NCBI GenBank assembly: GCA_021647585.1
Contig: JAKIUK010000009.1
Span: 14,885 to 78,884 of the forward strand
Source: Methylococcaceae bacterium
GTDB lineage: Bacteria; Pseudomonadota; Gammaproteobacteria; Methylococcales; Methylomonadaceae
Reading direction: 5' to 3'
Length of the DNA stretch: 64,000 bases
The translations under genes and the position numbers were made by a program. The notes beneath the pieces were generated by a model that was not told the DNA's origin, made no database searches, and saw only the letters and a program-made list of their open reading frames with translations. Below, in pieces: positions 27,888-37,032 of the stretch; within the stretch, counting starts at the first letter, position 1, and the number at the start of each line of letters is the position of its first letter.

Positions 27888-29027
27888 TCAGTTTCTTAAA
27901 AAATCCAGTAATTTTCGTGCAATGACAGTTTCTTCGAATGAACTGAGATAGCGCTCTCTTGCCGCAATGCCTGCTTCCTTCATCACATTATCTGAATCCA
28001 GCCATGCCACAATTAATTGCGCTGCAGCTTTTGCATCATTAAGGGGAATCACCTTGCCCTCAACCTCATCACTGAACACCTCGGGTATTCCACCGACGGC
28101 AGGTGCAAAAATAGGCTTGCCATAGGCTAAAGCTTCAATCAAGGTTAATGGCAGATTTTCTATTTGAGCAACATGAAAACATGCTCGATGTTGAGATAGC
28201 AAAGTAGAACCATTTTTAACGAATCCGGTAAACTTTATTTGATCACTAACCCCTAACTGTTGGCATAATAGCTCTAGTTCAGAGCGACATGGACCATCAC
28301 CGACTATCGTCAGAGTGAGCGTCCGATTTATACTTTTCGCAGCTGCAACAATCTCAATCGCATAATGCTGATTCTTGCGTGGCTCCAATGTTCCTATACA
28401 AATCAAATCCCTCGCAGTAGTTGTACTATCTTGAGCTAAACCTGGATCCCGCAAAAAATTGGGTATCACCTGAAAAGGTACTTTTTCGATGGCAGGAATG
28501 CGTTTAATCAACTCTAAGCGCATAAATTCTGAAACAAACACCAAACCATCCAAATTGGGTAACACTGCGGATTCAAACAAGCGAATGGACTCAAATAATG
28601 GACTACCAACTGAAATTTTTCCTTTCTCCACCCATTCCTCAGCCTGAGAAATATTGAAGTGTACTACCATCACAACTCGCTGCATATCAGACCATCTAGC
28701 ACGGAGAGCAGCATCTGCAGAAAGAGGGCATTGCGCATAAATAACGCATGACTTGTCATTGGTCACCGCGCGTTGTAATGCAATCTTTAAGAACATCGCA
28801 TGCCAATAACGATACCACCACACACTAAGTGAACCATTAAATAAATCGATTAGCTTGCGTACTGCAAACACGGGGTAAACTTGCCATTGCTGCAAGTTAA
28901 AAGGGGTAATTAATCGTGTTGAATGCCCATGGTCAGCAAGATAGCTGGAAAAAGCTCGAAAGTGAGTTTGTACTCCGGTAACACCATCGGGCCGCATAAT
29001 AGTTGCAATCAGAATAGGTTCAGACAT
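27888..29027 (-). CDS. Glycosyltransferase family 4 protein (379 aa)
   Basis: A GT-B enzyme beginning MSEPILIATIMRPDGVTGVQ. The donor domain carries LICIGTLEPRKNQHYAIEIV, LTIVGDGPCRSELELLCQQL and ENLPLTLIEALAYGKPIFAP, where the two Glu residues match the EX7E motif. It overlaps the end of the upstream glycosyltransferase gene by 19 bases and is followed after 49 bases by another GT4 gene. This is consistent with three consecutive transferases assembling one repeat unit. Confidence 0.9.
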   Translation of the reverse strand: MSEPILIATIMRPDGVTGVQTHFRAFSSYLADHGHSTRLITPFNLQQWQVYPVFAVRKLIDLFNGSLSVWWYRYWHAMFLKIALQRAVTNDKSCVIYAQCPLSADAALRARWSDMQRVVMVVHFNISQAEEWVEKGKISVGSPLFESIRLFESAVLPNLDGLVFVSEFMRLELIKRIPAIEKVPFQVIPNFLRDPGLAQDSTTTARDLICIGTLEPRKNQHYAIEIVAAAKSINRTLTLTIVGDGPCRSELELLCQQLGVSDQIKFTGFVKNGSTLLSQHRACFHVAQIENLPLTLIEALAYGKPIFAPAVGGIPEVFSDEVEGKVIPLNDAKAAAQLIVAWLDSDNVMKEAGIAARERYLSSFEETVIARKLLDFLRN

Positions 29028-30157
29028 TTTCTTACTCCTTGTGCAAAATTATTGACCATCGTTTCAATGTTGTATTGCTTTGCAGAATTGAGCGCACCAT
29101 TTTTTAGCAGAATGAGCCTATCATTATCTTCCAACAAGCTGGATACTGTTTCCGCAAAACTCTCTACATTGGGTGGAACCATTAATCCATTGATACCTTC
29201 TTCTAAGTATTCTATTTCTGGACTATGGAACGGAATATCTGTAGTGATTACTGGTAGCCCTGCACAAAACCCATCCAGAATACCAAGCCCGACCAATCCA
29301 GGGTTAAGCCATAAATCAGCCATGTTCAACATGATAGCTTTTTGTTGTCCAAATACAGGGCCGAGATAACAAACCCATTCATGCGCTTCAGAAAATTCAC
29401 GAACTTCGTTTTCTAAAGGACCACCACCTAATATCAATAGTCGGAAATCGGGTATCCTCTGATGTACTAATTGAGCGCTCTCAAATAACAAATCAAGCTT
29501 TTTATTAACGTAAAGACTACCACAAAAAACACCTACCCGAGACTGTGTATTCCAGCCAAGGGCATCACGTTCTTTATCTTTATCATTTTCATTGGCCGAT
29601 ATTTCTGACAATTGATCACGAAATTCGCGCGTATCAAGCGCATTCTCCACAACCGTTATGCGTTTTTCATCAAATCCTTGCTCAGAAACATAATCTGCAG
29701 CCCCTCTTGTATAGGCAAACCACCATGTCACCCAATGTAAGGTCTTGCGCTTAAAACGATTTCCAAGAGTATCTGGACTGGTTTGTCTGTCATAACCATG
29801 CCCCCAATAAGCAATACGCTTTAGTCCAAGTCCGTGCAATAACAGCATTAGATAATTTAATGCATGCTTGTTGGCAGGCTCCAACACAACCAGATCAGCC
29901 TTTAACCAAGGCATCAAGGATGGCTGAATCAATAACTTCCTAAATAAACGATAAGTTGGAACTTTATAGCCAAGAGGCTCTGGTAATTCTGAGTTGTCGC
30001 CACGCTTTGCCTCTTCCGGCCAAGGCTCACCATAAACAATCTGGAGAGTGACGTTAGACTTGGCCAGTTGTTTTTCTAATTCAATGAAAAAAGGCACCCG
30101 GTACTGTTTTACTACCGGCTGAATAATACAAACACGTATATTTTGTTGACTACTCAC
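29009..30157 (-). CDS. Glycosyltransferase, GT4-like (382 aa)
   Basis: A GT-B-fold protein opening MSSQQNIRVCIIQPVVKQYR and VPFFIELEKQL, typical of transferases with an N-terminal FFxEL motif. The C-terminal domain has VGVFCGSLYVNKKLDLLFES, RLLILGGGPLENEVREF and LGILDGFCAGLPVITTDIPF. It is a probable repeat-unit glycosyltransferase. The usual second Glu of EX7E is replaced in the GLGILDGF context, so its exact subfamily is uncertain. Confidence 0.87.
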   Translation of the reverse strand: MSSQQNIRVCIIQPVVKQYRVPFFIELEKQLAKSNVTLQIVYGEPWPEEAKRGDNSELPEPLGYKVPTYRLFRKLLIQPSLMPWLKADLVVLEPANKHALNYLMLLLHGLGLKRIAYWGHGYDRQTSPDTLGNRFKRKTLHWVTWWFAYTRGAADYVSEQGFDEKRITVVENALDTREFRDQLSEISANENDKDKERDALGWNTQSRVGVFCGSLYVNKKLDLLFESAQLVHQRIPDFRLLILGGGPLENEVREFSEAHEWVCYLGPVFGQQKAIMLNMADLWLNPGLVGLGILDGFCAGLPVITTDIPFHSPEIEYLEEGINGLMVPPNVESFAETVSSLLEDNDRLILLKNGALNSAKQYNIETMVNNFAQGVRKCLNLF

Positions 30158-30217
30158 TTATTAAACTCTCCATTCAATTAAACTAGGCTTGTACCTTCAA
30201 TCATAAGGCTATGCATA

Positions 30218-31099
30218 CTAACTTCCCTTGAAAAATTTTGAAATTTTTGACCACAATGTTGGAAACATAACTTTCATATAAAGTTTTATTATCATAATAG
30301 TCGCGGTAAAACTGTTGGTATTTTCTTTAATATAATTAAAATACTCAGCAGGAGGCAGTCCTGTAGGTCTATACAATTTTTGCAACCTTTCCGATAACGG
30401 TGTATCAGGATCAGCCCAGGTATTTTTTATTGAATTATTTGAACATGTACCCACATAGCTTGCTGTAGAGAAAATGGGGATACCCGCCTTGGTACATCTT
30501 AAGCCATATTCAAAGTCACCCATTGCATGGGTGAATTTTTTACTTAAAGTTCCAATATCTTCAACGGTAGCTTTTGGAATTAACACGACATTTCCATTTA
30601 TAGTGTCGCAGGCTGTTGGATTGTTTGAAATGGGTAATTTTGTAGACCTAAAATGCATCAGACCTTTGTCAACAGAATAGCCACCATAGGTTAATTTTCC
30701 GCTGTTCACATCTGCTAAATTACCAACGATAACAGGATCATCAGTATCGTTTTTAACAGCTTGGTATGTGGATAATAAAATATTCAACGCATTATTTTTT
30801 AATTCAACATCATCATTTAACCAAAGAAAAAAATCAGTCTGATGCTTTTTTAATGCCGTTTCCCATGCGAGTTGCATTCCTCCATTCCAATACAAATCAC
30901 CGCTTCCTGCAATGATAATTGTTTGAGGATATTTGCTTTTAACAGCCTCACTAGTTCCGTCACTGCTTCCATCATCAACAAGAAACACGGTTATATTAAA
31001 ATCGTCAGATTTTGATTGAGAAAATAATTTATCCAGACAAGCAATTGTTAATTCTTTTCTGTTAAAGCACGTTAATAAGACAGCTATCTTGTTTTTCAT
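30218..31099 (-). CDS. Glycosyltransferase family 2 protein (293 aa)
   Basis: A GT-A fold: KIAVLLTCFNRKELTIACLD, then VFLVDDGSSDGTSEAVKSKY and the metal-binding DDV in FFLWLNDDVELKNNALN. The MQLAWETALKK and THAMGDFEYGLRCTKAG stretches resemble rhamnosyl- or galactofuranosyl-transferase relatives. The C-terminus ends with a hydrophobic, basic segment that may attach it to the membrane. It starts six bases before the Wzy-like gene's stop in transcription order, so it is in the same operon. Confidence 0.92.
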   Translation of the reverse strand: MKNKIAVLLTCFNRKELTIACLDKLFSQSKSDDFNITVFLVDDGSSDGTSEAVKSKYPQTIIIAGSGDLYWNGGMQLAWETALKKHQTDFFLWLNDDVELKNNALNILLSTYQAVKNDTDDPVIVGNLADVNSGKLTYGGYSVDKGLMHFRSTKLPISNNPTACDTINGNVVLIPKATVEDIGTLSKKFTHAMGDFEYGLRCTKAGIPIFSTASYVGTCSNNSIKNTWADPDTPLSERLQKLYRPTGLPPAEYFNYIKENTNSFTATIMIIKLYMKVMFPTLWSKISKFFKGS

Positions 31100-31105
31100 T
31101 CTTTA

Positions 31106-32374
31106 CTATCTTTGAATTGTAAGGTTTGATTTTTTGTTGTTATTTAAGAACATAAAGCTAAGAAATAGTGGGTAATTAAGGAAGGGTTCAGCATTAAGTG
31201 AAGCAAGTATTATAAATATGGCAAAAAATATTTTATTAGATTTTCCAAAGCTACAACAGAGCCCGGTATATATATAATAAAGAAAACATGCAAAGCCTAA
31301 CAAACCAAATTTAGCCACAAAACTAGATAGTCCATTCCCTTGACCATCTAGCCGGTCTGTTTGATGAAAACGGTATCTAGTTGTTTCATGAGGCCCATTA
31401 CCAAATATTGGACTGGTTTTTATATAATACCAGTCAAAGATAAGTGATCCAAAACGGGTATTATTAAATGCTATATCCTGCTCAGAGTTGGTTAATGTTT
31501 TTTCTATTTGATGACTTATTTTTTCACTTAAGAAGTCTAAATTTTTTAAGGCTATTAATGATCCGAATGAAAAAGAAAACATTATTAAGGAAAAAATTAC
31601 AATGTTTTTATATTTATGTGATCCTTTTTTTCTTTTAAAATCATAACCCAACACCACAGCCAGAGGTAACAATACATATCCTGCTGTAGACAGGGTTGAT
31701 AGTAGGGCTAAAACAAATACTATAAGATATCTTCGATATACTTTATTGGGTATTGATTGACGACTTAAGGATAAAAAAATAATCGAAACTATAATATATC
31801 CGGCAAAAGCGCCAGGTTCCCAGAACAGTCCCGCATTTCTTAAAACCCCTGTTTCTGGGCTCATGTAAAACGTGTGTATACCTAGCGCATAAGCGGTAAT
31901 TCCCGACCATTTATAATACTTCCACTCGGGGAGAGATAAAATAATACCGTCTATCAACCCAGTCCTGCCTATAGACCATATGACTAATGATAATATACAT
32001 ATTTTGTACAAAATTCTAATATAGAGCGTAGTAAAATTATCAACCACTCTAATTATTGCATAAGCTATATACAATCTAATAAAAAACCCAATAAAGGTTC
32101 GCACAGGTATAAAATCAAAGTAAATAACCTGGAATATAAAAATAATTATAAAAATTAAAAATTGATTAATTCCTTTGTTTTCTATTAATAAACGATTTTT
32201 TTTTATTAATAACCATGCCAAATAAATGCATGTGATTATCAGCACTGGTTCGTCGCCAAAAGGTAATCTGATAGCTGGGTTCCCAGATACCATTACCACC
32301 AGAAAGACTAAAAATAAGCTTTTATTATCTTTTTTATTTAAAATACAGTTTTTGCTGATAATTTCTTTAGTCAT
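31106..32374 (-). CDS. wzy: Wzy-like polysaccharide polymerase (O-antigen ligase superfamily, 422 aa)
   Basis: A very hydrophobic protein with about 10-12 membrane segments. A periplasmic loop carries NTRFGSLIFDWYYIKTSPIF and GNGPHETTRYRFHQTDRLDG, the kind of GNGPH...H loop seen in Wzy and WaaL relatives. MSPETGVLRNAGLFWEPGAF is also typical of Wzy polymerases in exopolysaccharide clusters. It probably polymerises flipped repeat units in the periplasm. Base composition is lower in GC than its neighbours, usual for wzy genes. A second ligase-like gene lies at 41928, so division of labour between them is open. Confidence 0.85.
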   Translation of the reverse strand: MTKEIISKNCILNKKDNKSLFLVFLVVMVSGNPAIRLPFGDEPVLIITCIYLAWLLIKKNRLLIENKGINQFLIFIIIFIFQVIYFDFIPVRTFIGFFIRLYIAYAIIRVVDNFTTLYIRILYKICILSLVIWSIGRTGLIDGIILSLPEWKYYKWSGITAYALGIHTFYMSPETGVLRNAGLFWEPGAFAGYIIVSIIFLSLSRQSIPNKVYRRYLIVFVLALLSTLSTAGYVLLPLAVVLGYDFKRKKGSHKYKNIVIFSLIMFSFSFGSLIALKNLDFLSEKISHQIEKTLTNSEQDIAFNNTRFGSLIFDWYYIKTSPIFGNGPHETTRYRFHQTDRLDGQGNGLSSFVAKFGLLGFACFLYYIYTGLCCSFGKSNKIFFAIFIILASLNAEPFLNYPLFLSFMFLNNNKKSNLTIQR

Positions 32375-32659
32375 TGAAAATTTAATCCTTGATTATTTTT
32401 TTCATTAAACTTGTAGAAATAGTCTCCTACCTAGAAGGCTGTCCGAAAATAGAAACCGTAGCAAGGAGAACCCATTTTGAGTTAGTTTTTTTGATCATTT
32501 CAGTTAAATGGTTTACACGTGTAACGAAAATGATCTGAAAAACTGGCCAAAATGGGCTTTTCCGCAGTAGGTCTTCTATTCTCGGACAGGCTCCTAGTAA
32601 GAACTAACCTGCTATAACTTTGCCTACCCTTGCATAGAAGATATGAGTGCTACTTATTT
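32375..32659. other. Intergenic gap between wzx and wzy holding a miniature element
   Basis: The gap is dominated by the CTAG-flanked inverted-repeat element at 32435-32593. No gene or clear promoter is seen in the remaining bases. The element splits an otherwise compact gene series. Confidence 0.6.
32435..32593. repeat. CTAG-flanked miniature inverted-repeat element, full copy 1 (159 bases)
   Basis: Ends are AAGGCTGTCCGAAAATAGAA and, inverted, TTCTATTCTCGGACAGGCTC. CTAG flanks both sides (32431-32434 and 32594-32597), consistent with a 4-base target duplication. The interior is itself imperfectly inverted (GATCATTT...GAAAATGATC), so the element can fold into a long hairpin. The copy at 54210-54367 is almost the same length. 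Confidence 0.9.
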
Positions 32660-34000
32660 TTATGACACTAATCTTTGGTTTATTTTTGACATTAATAACA
32701 AGGATTCAATGCCAAATAATGTAGACCTAACAATCTCACCTATAGCAATCATTATCAACAGCGTTATAACAATTGTATTACTAAAAGAATAATAATACCC
32801 AAAAACTAAGGCCAGTACCGGGCATATTAACCCATAAATTGCCTGGCCTTTAAAATGGTTAAGTCCATTTAAAAACATGGAAAATACTCGAATTATTGCC
32901 AGAAACAATGCCCATATATTGCAAACCATAAGCAATTCCCAACTAGGAACAGCATCTTTATTCTGACTCCAGAACTCAATAATGAGTTGCCCATAAAAAC
33001 TAAGAACAATGAAAATTGGGACACTAATCATAGCTGTAAATAACATTGATTTTTTAAACGTTGATTTTATCCAATTAGCATCTCCTCTTGCATATGCTTC
33101 ACCATAAGCAGGCCATAATGGTGCTAATACAGTCGATAATATCAAGGTAGGCATACTTAACAATCGCTGAGTAATGGCAAAAGGCACAACGGCTACCGCA
33201 CCAAATTGACTAGTCAATAAAAGTAACGGACCGCTGTTCATAAGGGTTGAGCCAATTTGTGCAAATAAGGCCAGACCGCCTGTACTTGCTATTTGACGTA
33301 TATACCTTCTTCTTATTTTAAACAATGAAGGTCTAAATATTGCATTTGTCCAAAAAATATAAACGCCACCTAAGCCTAATAACACAAAAGGCATTCCCAT
33401 ATATAGCCCTGCCATGACCGGCAAAGGCAATTGGTATGAAATACACAAAAAAACACTGGCCAGGCTCAATACACGACCCATTGATAATAGAATATTTGTA
33501 ACGAGTCCATTCTGATGCGCGTCTAATATGCGTTGAATCATGCCTAAAGGAAGACTTATAGCAAAAACGATGATAATAGCTTGCGTGGTTTGCAGTAGAA
33601 TTAGATTATTTTTATTGTCACTAAGCTGTATTAGCCTGGATAAATCTAATTCAGGAATAACATAGATACTAAAAGTGCAGAGTATTGCACATATCAAGGA
33701 AAATAAAAAAAAAGCCGAAGAAATGAGGTAGGCTGGCGTTTCATGATCATCTTTTCCATGACATTGAGTAAGTGCATTTTGTAGGCCTATACCTAAACCC
33801 ATATCAGTAAATGCCAGGAAAGCCACAAACCCTGTCAGAGCCATCCAGATACCAAATTGCTCATTGCCAAGATAAGCTAGCGTAACAGGAACGGTTATCA
33901 ATCCGCTTAAAGCATTGATTGCTTTAGCAAAGGCAGCTGCGATGGCAGTATGCTTAATTCGTTTATGCCGTTCCTTACTTCTACTCTCCTCTGTTGTCAT
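32660..34000 (-). CDS. wzx: Wzx-type polysaccharide flippase (446 aa)
   Basis: A polytopic protein of the polysaccharide transporter (MOP) superfamily with roughly 12-14 hydrophobic segments. The first part AKAINALSGLITVPVTLAYL and GNEQFGIWMALTGFVAFLAF with DMGLGIGLQNAL is the characteristic Wzx/RfbX opening. It would flip undecaprenyl-linked repeat units across the inner membrane. It starts five bases after the ugd stop, so ugd and wzx are likely co-transcribed. Confidence 0.92.
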   Translation of the reverse strand: MTTEESRSKERHKRIKHTAIAAAFAKAINALSGLITVPVTLAYLGNEQFGIWMALTGFVAFLAFTDMGLGIGLQNALTQCHGKDDHETPAYLISSAFFLFSLICAILCTFSIYVIPELDLSRLIQLSDNKNNLILLQTTQAIIIVFAISLPLGMIQRILDAHQNGLVTNILLSMGRVLSLASVFLCISYQLPLPVMAGLYMGMPFVLLGLGGVYIFWTNAIFRPSLFKIRRRYIRQIASTGGLALFAQIGSTLMNSGPLLLLTSQFGAVAVVPFAITQRLLSMPTLILSTVLAPLWPAYGEAYARGDANWIKSTFKKSMLFTAMISVPIFIVLSFYGQLIIEFWSQNKDAVPSWELLMVCNIWALFLAIIRVFSMFLNGLNHFKGQAIYGLICPVLALVFGYYYSFSNTIVITLLIMIAIGEIVRSTLFGIESLLLMSKINQRLVS

Positions 34001-34005
34001 GCCTG

Positions 34006-35325
34006 TTAGCGTCCAATGCTGTAATAATTAAGGCCAATTTTTTTCAGTTGCGCAGGATCATAAAGATTACGCCCATCAAATATAACTGCATCGCCAAGCG
34101 TATTTTTTAACAGGTCAAAATCGGGGCTCCAAAAGTTTTTCCATTCAGTCACAACACAAAGTGCATCTGCATTTTCTAATGTATCCACTTGTGTTTCACA
34201 AAGAAAAAAGCCTGCTTTGCCACCATATAGACGTCTGGCCTCTTCCATGGCTTCAGGGTCATACGCTTTTACTATTGCTCCTGCTTCTATCAGAGCCTCT
34301 AGTAACACTCGACTGGGAGCTTCTCGCATATCATCAGTTTTGGGTTTAAAGGCCAAACCCCAAAGAGCAAATGTTTTCCCTTTTATATCGCCATTATAGT
34401 GTGCTTTTATTTTGTTAAATAATACGTGTTTTTGCCTATTATTTACGTTTTCCACCGCAGTGAGTAACTCTGCCTTGTAACCATACTCCTGTGCAGTTCT
34501 TTCCAGCGCTTTAACATCTTTAGGAAAACATGAACCACCATAACCACAGCCAGGGTAAATAAAATGATAACCAATTCGATTATCAGAACCTATACCATGC
34601 CTAACATGTTCAATATCCGCACCTAGTTTTTCTGCCAGATTAGCTAATTCGTTCATAAAACTAATTTTGGTTGCTAACATGGCATTTGCAGCATATTTAG
34701 TAAGTTCTGCAGAACGTATATCCATAGCGACAATACGCTCATGGTTTCTGTTAAATGGGGCGTAAAGCGCTTTTAATAGCTCAGTGGTTCTTGGGTTATC
34801 TGTTCCAATAACAATACGGTCGGGCTTCATAAAATCAGTTAATGCAGCACCTTCTTTTAGAAACTCAGGATTGGAAACCACATCGAATTCAATAGCTTTA
34901 CCTTGTTTGGTTAAGGTTTCTTGTATGATTGCTTTTACCTTATCTGCTGTACCGACAGGCACGGTAGATTTGTCTATTATGATTCGATATTCTTCCATAT
35001 TTTCAGCAATGCTTTTTGCAACTGCTAAAACATATTGCAAATCGGCAGAACCATCTTCATCCGGTGGTGTTCCCACTGAGATAAACTGAAATAGACCATG
35101 TTGTACCGCTTCTTTTGCATCAGTAGTAAAACGTAGCCGCCCTGCCTGCTGATTTTCCTTAACCATAGTCTCCAGCCCTGGTTCATAAATAGGAACAATA
35201 CCTTGTTGTAGATTATCAATTTTTTGTTGATCTACGTCCATACATAAGACATCATTTCCTACTTCTGCCAGACATGTACCCGTAACTAAACCAACGTACC
35301 CTGTTCCAAAAATGGTTATTTTCAT
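34006..35325 (-). CDS. ugd: UDP-glucose 6-dehydrogenase
   Basis: This 439-residue protein begins MKITIFGTGYVGLVTGTCLA, the NAD-binding opening. It carries VSNPEFLKEGAALTDFMKPD and the catalytic Cys in YPGCGYGGSCFPKDVKAL (about residue 260), followed by LWGLAFKPKTDDMREAPS. It oxidises UDP-glucose to UDP-glucuronate, using the product of GalU encoded at 21685. It is the first gene of the minus-strand sugar block, transcribed away from the outer-membrane barrel gene at 35759. Confidence 0.96.
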   Translation of the reverse strand: MKITIFGTGYVGLVTGTCLAEVGNDVLCMDVDQQKIDNLQQGIVPIYEPGLETMVKENQQAGRLRFTTDAKEAVQHGLFQFISVGTPPDEDGSADLQYVLAVAKSIAENMEEYRIIIDKSTVPVGTADKVKAIIQETLTKQGKAIEFDVVSNPEFLKEGAALTDFMKPDRIVIGTDNPRTTELLKALYAPFNRNHERIVAMDIRSAELTKYAANAMLATKISFMNELANLAEKLGADIEHVRHGIGSDNRIGYHFIYPGCGYGGSCFPKDVKALERTAQEYGYKAELLTAVENVNNRQKHVLFNKIKAHYNGDIKGKTFALWGLAFKPKTDDMREAPSRVLLEALIEAGAIVKAYDPEAMEEARRLYGGKAGFFLCETQVDTLENADALCVVTEWKNFWSPDFDLLKNTLGDAVIFDGRNLYDPAQLKKIGLNYYSIGR

Positions 35326-35426
35326 TAAAATATAAAGTCTAGTAAAATTAGTTGCATACTATACTTAAAATTAGAATGTTTTACTCTCAGTAATATTCTT
35401 TTTTTAAGTAAGCAATTACTTTCTTA

Positions 35427-35446
35427 AACTATACTATAGTATAGTT
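35427..35446. promoter_or_regulatory. Perfect 20-base palindrome, candidate operator
   Basis: AACTATACTATAGTATAGTT is its own reverse complement with no spacer. It lies about 100 bases before ugd and about 310 bases before the export operon. A dimeric repressor site is plausible. No binding protein can be named from the window. Confidence 0.45.
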
Positions 35447-35574
35447 AATCGCAAAAGCATTGCCCTGATTCAGTTTTTTTAAAATTAAGAGGTATAATTA
35501 TCTGGCTGGAATGTTTAATATAAACTACAGGGTACTCCCTGCTTTAATATTTGTGGGTTAACTTCACAGACGTT

Positions 35575-35654
35575 GTCATTCCGATCACTGAGAGAAATCA
35601 TGGCTCTTAGCCCATTACCGAACCATAAAGATTTCTCTTGCTGGTCGAAATGAC
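35575..35654. repeat. GTCATTCCGA-family element, short copy (80 bases)
   Basis: GTCATTCCGATCACTGAGAG at one end and TTGCTGGTCGAAATGAC at the other form terminal inverted repeats. The 150-base interior of the long copies is absent. Confidence 0.8.
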
Positions 35655-35758
35655 AATTCGTTAATAATTTAAAATAGCCAGAAATGACTCATTCTAAAGT
35701 TTAACCTCTGCTTTGTTAATGACCACACCACCTTAAATAATTTTTTAATAAGATATTT

Positions 35759-37024
35759 ATGTTTTTAAAAAAAGGATTGTTCCTTACCTCCATGCTCCTC
35801 TTGTATGGTCATAGCTCTGCTGACGAGCGTATCATGCGTAACCAGGACTCAGTAACTGAAAGAAGACATAGCGATTTGGAAGCATTGGGGCATTCCATAG
35901 GTAGTTTTACATTGTTTCCTAAATTAGGTTTTAACTCGGAATACAACGATAATATTTTTGATACAGAAATTAAACAGAAACGCGATTATATTGCACATAT
36001 CCAGCCTGGATTTAAACTTAAGTCTGATTGGGCCAGACATATGCTTAAGTTAGATGTTAATTCAGATCTCGGTTTCTATACAGACAACCCTGATCAGAAC
36101 TATGAGGATGTAAACTTGCATTTATCAAGCCGTGTTGATGTTTTAAGAGATAGTACACTTAATTTAGGCTTTTCTTTTTATAAATCACACGAAGAGAGAA
36201 ACTCCCCAGATCAACAAGGTGGAGCAGCCCCAACGGCATACATTACAAACGGCTGGAATTTATCGTATAAACACAAGTTTAATCGCTTTTTTACCAAAGT
36301 CGGTATCAATGCACAACATGTTCAATATGATAATACACCTGCATTTATCGGCGGAACCATAAATAATCAAGATCGCAACCATTGGTATTATCAACCCTCT
36401 ATTCGACTAGGTTATGAAATTCAGCCACAATATGATGCCTATATTGATTTTCGTATTACCGGTATTGATTATGATGAACGTTTTGATGATAACGGCTTTG
36501 AAAGGGAATCGACTGGATACGAGGCAATAACAGGCTTTGCTTTTGATGCCACCGGACTTTTATCAGGTGATATTGCTATCGGTTATCAGTATAAAGATGT
36601 TGTCGATAGTCGATTATCACGAATAGCGGGTTTAACTGGACTATTAAATTTAAAGTGGAATATCACGCCTTTAACGACGATTCACAGCAGCATTTATCGT
36701 GCTATTTGGGAAACTACACAAGCTGGCTCTTCAGGCGTTTTTGTTACTAATATGAATATTGGCGTAGAACATGAATTGTTAAGACAACTTTTACTAAGTG
36801 CAGACTTTGATTATAACGTCCAACAATACAACGGCTTTGACCGTACCGTTCATAATGAGGACAGAAACGAAGGATCTTATAGTATTAGAGTGGGTGGTAA
36901 ATATATTTTTAGTCGCTTTTTATCACTGGATCTTTCTTATCAATTTAGAAAACGAAATGTAAATCGTGATTTAGGGGATTATCAAACAAATCAGGTGTTT
37001 TTAAATCTTGTGGGTCGAATTTAA
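35759..37024 (+). CDS. Outer-membrane beta-barrel protein of polysaccharide export (421 aa)
   Basis: A signal peptide (about 1-21, ending HSSA) precedes a protein made of alternating short beta strands with YDNTPAF, HWYYQPSIRLGYEI and YRAIWETTQAG loops, and a last strand LGDYQTNQVFLNLVGRI. This is the pattern of the large outer-membrane barrels found in exopolysaccharide operons (EpsL/Wzp-like). It is immediately followed by a short OPX lipoprotein and a Wzc kinase. In systems where the OPX protein lacks its own membrane-spanning part, such a barrel is thought to be the outer-membrane exit. No enzymatic motif is present. Confidence 0.85.
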   Translation: MFLKKGLFLTSMLLLYGHSSADERIMRNQDSVTERRHSDLEALGHSIGSFTLFPKLGFNSEYNDNIFDTEIKQKRDYIAHIQPGFKLKSDWARHMLKLDVNSDLGFYTDNPDQNYEDVNLHLSSRVDVLRDSTLNLGFSFYKSHEERNSPDQQGGAAPTAYITNGWNLSYKHKFNRFFTKVGINAQHVQYDNTPAFIGGTINNQDRNHWYYQPSIRLGYEIQPQYDAYIDFRITGIDYDERFDDNGFERESTGYEAITGFAFDATGLLSGDIAIGYQYKDVVDSRLSRIAGLTGLLNLKWNITPLTTIHSSIYRAIWETTQAGSSGVFVTNMNIGVEHELLRQLLLSADFDYNVQQYNGFDRTVHNEDRNEGSYSIRVGGKYIFSRFLSLDLSYQFRKRNVNRDLGDYQTNQVFLNLVGRI

Positions 37025-37032
37025 AGAAATTA

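Larger units (their letters stand above)
35326..35758. promoter_or_regulatory. Divergent intergenic region between ugd and the export operon
   Basis: It is the control region for two divergent polysaccharide gene blocks. It contains a perfect 20-base palindrome at 35427-35446 and a short copy of the GTCATTCCGA element at 35575-35654. No -10/-35 pair is unambiguous enough to assign. Confidence 0.5.
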
